Shown here in pieces: positions 50,357 through 53,983 of a stretch of DNA of 53,983 bases. A program made the position numbers and the translations under genes. The notes under the pieces are model-generated. The model was not told the origin of the DNA. It ran no database searches and saw only the letters and a list, made by a program, of their open reading frames with translations. The DNA lies in NCBI GenBank assembly GCA_031431125.1, contig JANPCX010000013.1, positions 1 to 53,983 on the forward strand, in the 5' to 3' direction. The stretch is from JANPCX01 sp031431125. GTDB lineage: Bacteria; Pseudomonadota; Gammaproteobacteria; Burkholderiales; Burkholderiaceae_C. Within the stretch, counting starts at the first letter, position 1. Every line of letters starts with the position of its first letter.

Positions 50357-51556
50357 TCAGCTGACTTTGGCAATGGCCGAAACCACGGCGTCAATGTTGC
50401 CTTCATTCAAGGCGGCGACACAAATGCGCCCAGAGTCCACACCGTAAATGCCAAACTCTTGGCGCAGGCGCTGCATTTGGTCTTTGTTCAAGCCCGAATA
50501 GCTGAACATGCCGTTTTGCCGGGTGATGAAGCTCACGTCTTGCTTGACACCGGCTGCTTGGAGTTTGGCCTGCAAGCTGGTGCGCATTTTTTTGATGCGC
50601 ATGCGCATGCCACCCAATTCGTCTTCCCACATGGCCCGCAGTGCCGGTGTGGTCAGCACGGTAGCCACCACTTGCGCGCCGTGGGTCGGTGGGTTGGAGT
50701 AGTTGGTTCGGATGACGATCTTGAGCTGGCTCAGCACCCGGGTCATTTCTTCTTTGCTGTCGCACACCACGCTCAAAGCACCGACGCGCTCGCCGTACAG
50801 AGAAAAGCTTTTGGAGAAAGACGTGGATACAAAAAAGTCCACACCGCTGGCCAAAAACTGCGCAACCACCGCGCCGTCTTCGGCAATGCCGGCACCAAAT
50901 CCTTGGTAGGCCATGTCGAGGAAAGCCACCAAGCCTTGGGCTTTGACGACATCCACCACTTTGGCCCACTCAGCGGGTGTGAGGTCGTATCCGGTTGGGT
51001 TGTGGCAGCAAGCATGCAACACCACGATGGTGCCCTTGGGTGCAGCTTGCAGTGCGGCCAACATGCCCTCCACGTTCACGCCGCGTTTGTCGGCGTCGTA
51101 GTAAGGGTAGGTGTTGACGGTGAAGCCCGCGTTGGTGAACAAGGCGCGGTGGTTCTCCCAGCTTGGGTCGCTGATCAAGACTTGGGCATCGGGGTTCAGG
51201 CGCTTCAAAAAGTCGGCGCCAATCTTCAGGCCACCGGTGCCGCCCAAACCTTGCACGGTGGCCACACGGCCCTCGAGCACGGCGGCGCTGTCAGCACCAA
51301 ACACCAAACCTTGCACCGCCTTGTCGTAGGCGGCAATGCCGTCGATGGGCAAATAACCGCGCGGCTTGCTGGCTTCTTGAATTTGTTTTTCTGCTTCGGC
51401 CACACATTTGAGCAAGGGAAGCTTGCCGCTTTCATCGCAATAAACGCCGACGCCGAGGTTGACTTTGGCAGGGTTGGGGTCGGCGTTGAATTGCTCGTTG
51501 AGGCCCAAGATCGGGTCGCGGGGGGCCATTTCGACGGCGGCGAAGAGCGAAGACAT
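50357..51556 (-). CDS. Aromatic amino acid / aspartate aminotransferase (class I)
   Basis: This 399-residue PLP-dependent class I aminotransferase is close to TyrB and AspC. The Schiff-base lysine is Lys249 in STSFSKSFSLYGERVG. Asp214 and Tyr217 in FLDMAYQGFG contact PLP, and the HNPTG motif (about 185-189) and the C-terminal Arg in YGVDSGRICVA-like sequence bind substrate. It should interconvert aspartate, tyrosine, phenylalanine and the corresponding keto acids. Whether aromatic or dicarboxylic substrates are preferred cannot be read from sequence. It is divergent from uvrB. Confidence 0.95.
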   Translation of the reverse strand: MSSLFAAVEMAPRDPILGLNEQFNADPNPAKVNLGVGVYCDESGKLPLLKCVAEAEKQIQEASKPRGYLPIDGIAAYDKAVQGLVFGADSAAVLEGRVATVQGLGGTGGLKIGADFLKRLNPDAQVLISDPSWENHRALFTNAGFTVNTYPYYDADKRGVNVEGMLAALQAAPKGTIVVLHACCHNPTGYDLTPAEWAKVVDVVKAQGLVAFLDMAYQGFGAGIAEDGAVVAQFLASGVDFFVSTSFSKSFSLYGERVGALSVVCDSKEEMTRVLSQLKIVIRTNYSNPPTHGAQVVATVLTTPALRAMWEDELGGMRMRIKKMRTSLQAKLQAAGVKQDVSFITRQNGMFSYSGLNKDQMQRLRQEFGIYGVDSGRICVAALNEGNIDAVVSAIAKVS

Positions 51557-51687
51557 GGAGAAGTCCTTATTCAGCGAGCCCAGCGTCTGCCAAGGCCCCA
51601 GGGTTGACGCAAGGCCTGTCGTTTTGGGCTAACCTGCACGGTTGACCCTCAGCCGCAGCCCTGCGGAAAACCCGAATTTTATCTGCG

Positions 51688-53856
51688 ATGCCTACTTCTT
51701 CTCCTCCAACCAAGCCGACACAAGCCATGCCGATAGTGCATAACGATGTGCAAATGAGCGCGAACGGGACATCAACCGATCTCGCAGAGGGCCGCTTTGT
51801 TACCTACCCCAACTCGCCATTTGAGCTCTTTCAGCCCTACGCCCCCGCTGGCGACCAGCCCGAAGCCATTGCCCAGTTGGTGGAGGGCCTGCGTGATGGC
51901 TTGAGCTTTCAAACCTTGTTGGGCGTGACGGGCTCGGGCAAAACCTTCACCATGGCCAATGTGATCGCCCAAATGGGCCGCCCCGCCATTGTTTTTGCCC
52001 ACAACAAAACCTTGGCCGCCCAGCTCTACAGCGAGTTCCGCGAGTTTTTCCCCAAAAACGCGGTGGAGTATTTCGTCAGCTACTACGACTACTACCAGCC
52101 CGAAGCCTATGTTCCGCAGCGCGACCTGTTCATTGAGAAAGACAGCGCCATCAACGAGCACATTGAGCAAATGCGCCTCTCGGCAACCAAAAGTTTGCTC
52201 GAGCGCCGCGACGTGATCATCGTGGCGTCGGTGTCTGCCATTTACGGCATTGGCAACCCGGCCGACTACCACCGCATGGTCATGACACTGCGGGTGGGCG
52301 ACAAACTCGGCCAGCGCGACGTCATCGCCCAACTCATCCGCATGCAGTACCAGCGCAACGAGATGGACTTCAGCCGCGGTACGTTCAGAGTGCGTGGCGA
52401 CACCGTCGATGTATTCCCCGCCGAACATTCGGAGCTGGCCATACGCATCGAACTCTTTGATGACGAGGTGGAGAGCCTGCAGCTCTTCGATCCGCTCACC
52501 GGCCGCATCCGTCAAAAAATTCCTCGATTTACCGTCTATCCATCCAGCCACTACGTGACGCCGCGCGACCGTGTATTGGCCGCCATCGACACCATCAAAG
52601 CCGAGTTGCGTGAACGTTCAAGCGAGTTGGTTTCAGCAGGCAAACTTGTTGAAGCCCAGCGCATCGAGCAGCGCACCCGCTTCGATCTGGAAATGATGCA
52701 AGAAATTGGCCATTGCAAAGGCATCGAAAACTACACGCGCCACCTGTCTGGCGCCGAGCCCGGCCAACCGCCGTCGACCTTGGTGGACTATTTAGCCAGT
52801 GACGCATTGATGTTCGCCGATGAGTCCCACGTACTCATCGGCCAGTTTGGCGCCATGTACAGCGGTGACAGATCCCGCAAGACCACCTTGGTGGAATACG
52901 GTTTCCGCTTGCCCAGCGCCTTGGACAACCGGCCGCTCAAATTTGAAGAGTTCGAAGGCAAGATGCGGCAGGTTATTTTTGTATCCGCTACGCCTGCCGA
53001 CTACGAAAAACGCAAGACGCAAGAAGGCGGGCAAGTGGTCGAACAACTCGTCCGCCCGACGGGTTTGGTTGACCCCGAAGTGGAGGTTCGTCCAGCAACG
53101 CATCAAGTGGACGACGTACTGCAGGAAATTCGCATCCGCAGCGACAAACACGAGCGTGTGCTCGTCACCACGCTGACCAAACGCATGGCCGAGCAACTGA
53201 CCGACTACCTCAGCGACAACGGTGTGAAAGTGCGTTATTTGCACAGCGACATCGACACCGTTGAACGCGTTGAAATCCTGCGCGATTTGAGGTTGGGGGT
53301 GTTCGACGTATTGGTCGGCATCAACCTGCTGCGTGAGGGGCTGGACTTGCCCGAAGTCTCCCTGGTGGCCATCCTCGACGCCGACAAAGAAGGGTTTTTG
53401 AGGTCAGAGCGATCCCTGATTCAAACCATAGGCCGAGCCGCACGTCACCTGGAGGGGCGGGCCATTTTGTATGCCGACCGAATCACCGACTCCATGAAGC
53501 GAGCCATGGGTGAGACCGAACGACGCCGCACCAAACAAATTGCTCACAATTTAGAAAAGGGCATCACCCCCAAGGGCCTGAACAAACGAGTGCGCGAGTT
53601 GATCGATGGCGTGTACGCGCCCAAGTCCGACCTCGTTGACAGCAAGCAATCCAAAACATCAATCGATGCCGAGCTGCTGTCCGAGAGAGACCTGGGCAAG
53701 CGCATCAAACAACTCGAAAAACAAATGCTGGAGCATGCACGTGGATTGGAGTTTGAGCAGGCTGCCAGAGTCCGAGACCAGTTGGCGCTGCTGCGCGAGC
53801 AGGCATTTGGCGCCGCGGGCGCCGACAACGTGGCCATCTTGCCCCTGCGCACTTGA
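51688..53856 (+). CDS. uvrB: Excinuclease ABC subunit B
   Basis: UvrB verifies DNA damage and positions UvrC in nucleotide excision repair. The 722-residue protein has Walker A GVTGSGKT at 79-86, the beta-hairpin motif YYDYYQPEAYVP, ADESHVLIGQ as Walker B with the region following it, helicase motifs V and VI (LLREGLDLPEVSL, QTIGRAARHLEGRAI) and the C-terminal UVR domain IKQLEKQMLEHARGLEFEQAA. The first 40 residues are a polar, Ser/Thr/Pro-rich extension compared with E. coli; starts at codons 14 or 23 are alternatives. Confidence 0.97.
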   Translation: MPTSSPPTKPTQAMPIVHNDVQMSANGTSTDLAEGRFVTYPNSPFELFQPYAPAGDQPEAIAQLVEGLRDGLSFQTLLGVTGSGKTFTMANVIAQMGRPAIVFAHNKTLAAQLYSEFREFFPKNAVEYFVSYYDYYQPEAYVPQRDLFIEKDSAINEHIEQMRLSATKSLLERRDVIIVASVSAIYGIGNPADYHRMVMTLRVGDKLGQRDVIAQLIRMQYQRNEMDFSRGTFRVRGDTVDVFPAEHSELAIRIELFDDEVESLQLFDPLTGRIRQKIPRFTVYPSSHYVTPRDRVLAAIDTIKAELRERSSELVSAGKLVEAQRIEQRTRFDLEMMQEIGHCKGIENYTRHLSGAEPGQPPSTLVDYLASDALMFADESHVLIGQFGAMYSGDRSRKTTLVEYGFRLPSALDNRPLKFEEFEGKMRQVIFVSATPADYEKRKTQEGGQVVEQLVRPTGLVDPEVEVRPATHQVDDVLQEIRIRSDKHERVLVTTLTKRMAEQLTDYLSDNGVKVRYLHSDIDTVERVEILRDLRLGVFDVLVGINLLREGLDLPEVSLVAILDADKEGFLRSERSLIQTIGRAARHLEGRAILYADRITDSMKRAMGETERRRTKQIAHNLEKGITPKGLNKRVRELIDGVYAPKSDLVDSKQSKTSIDAELLSERDLGKRIKQLEKQMLEHARGLEFEQAARVRDQLALLREQAFGAAGADNVAILPLRT

Positions 53857-53983
53857 ATTGGGGTGTCAAAACGTGCTACAGTCGCTGTCTTCGCTGAGAG
53901 CTGCGTTTGACGGAAGTTGAGGGTAGTGAGCAAGGCGAGGGTGGTAAAAAAATCTGTGGTGTAAGTTGACGGTGTTTTAAAAA
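53857..53983 (+). other. Right edge without a gene call
   Basis: The last 127 bases after uvrB hold no coding frame with a recognisable product. The sequence becomes A/T-richer near the end and has TTGACGG repeated at 53908 and about 53968, which could be part of a promoter of a gene beyond the window. Nothing firmer is visible. Confidence 0.4.

Noticed and set aside
1..53983. CRISPR array, prophage or plasmid origin
   Set aside because: No regularly spaced repeats, cas genes, phage structural genes, replication initiator or iteron set is visible.

Overview
The window reads as chromosomal DNA of a GC-rich betaproteobacterium of the order Burkholderiales, most likely family Comamonadaceae (Limnohabitans/Rhodoferax/Hydrogenophaga type). 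This rests on protein flavour and gene order: an RpfE-type gene next to recJ, 6S RNA between zapA and an EVE-domain gene, a TRAP dicarboxylate-type system with its own two-component pair, and an intracellular PHB depolymerase with a Lys/Ala/Pro tail. No species can be named from the sequence alone. Most of the window is ordinary core genome. The accessory traces are an IS3-family end at the left edge, a long palindrome, a REP-like pair and one A/T-richer orphan gene.

Layout. 1-140: right end of an IS3-family element. 186-2878 (-): rpfE-like gene and recJ. 2914-12716: a signalling block with a sensor kinase on the minus strand, then on the plus strand a hybrid kinase (PAS/HisKA/REC/REC/HPt), a REC-GGDEF-EAL protein, a GGEEF cyclase and a membrane Mrr-like nuclease with a topoisomerase zinc finger. 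12731-17723: tRNA-Ser(TGA), apaH, a CBS/CorC membrane protein, mogA, darP, pmbA. 17916-24082: TRAP transporter dctP and dctQM with a Cache-type NarX/NarL-like kinase and regulator. 24111-28869: a small rhodanese/DUF442-type protein, yqeY, rpsU, a BaiN/YhiN flavoprotein, ybiB, and a PAS protein with a degenerate GGDEF domain. 28889-30178 (-): EVE gene, 6S RNA, zapA and a ZapB-like coiled coil.

30238-42383 (+) is a cobalamin regulon: a -10 box, a cobalamin riboswitch, then btuB, cobU, btuF, btuC, btuD, cobO, cbiB, a threonine-phosphate decarboxylase, cobQ, cobT, cobS and cobC. It encodes outer and inner membrane uptake, corrinoid adenosylation, cobyric acid amidation, aminopropanol arm attachment and nucleotide loop assembly. 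No corrin-ring genes are present, so it looks like a salvage and late-assembly cluster. Many genes overlap by four bases, which suggests translational coupling.

42432-53856: an orphan membrane protein, a SWIM/SNF2 helicase, nth, rnfB, phaZ, an aromatic/aspartate aminotransferase and uvrB. The least explained items are the 158-bp near-perfect palindrome at 24958-25115 upstream of yqeY, the paired GTAACT...GCGTA sites at similar distances before the two TRAP transcription units, the orphan gene at 42432, and the nuclease-zinc finger protein at the end of the c-di-GMP block.
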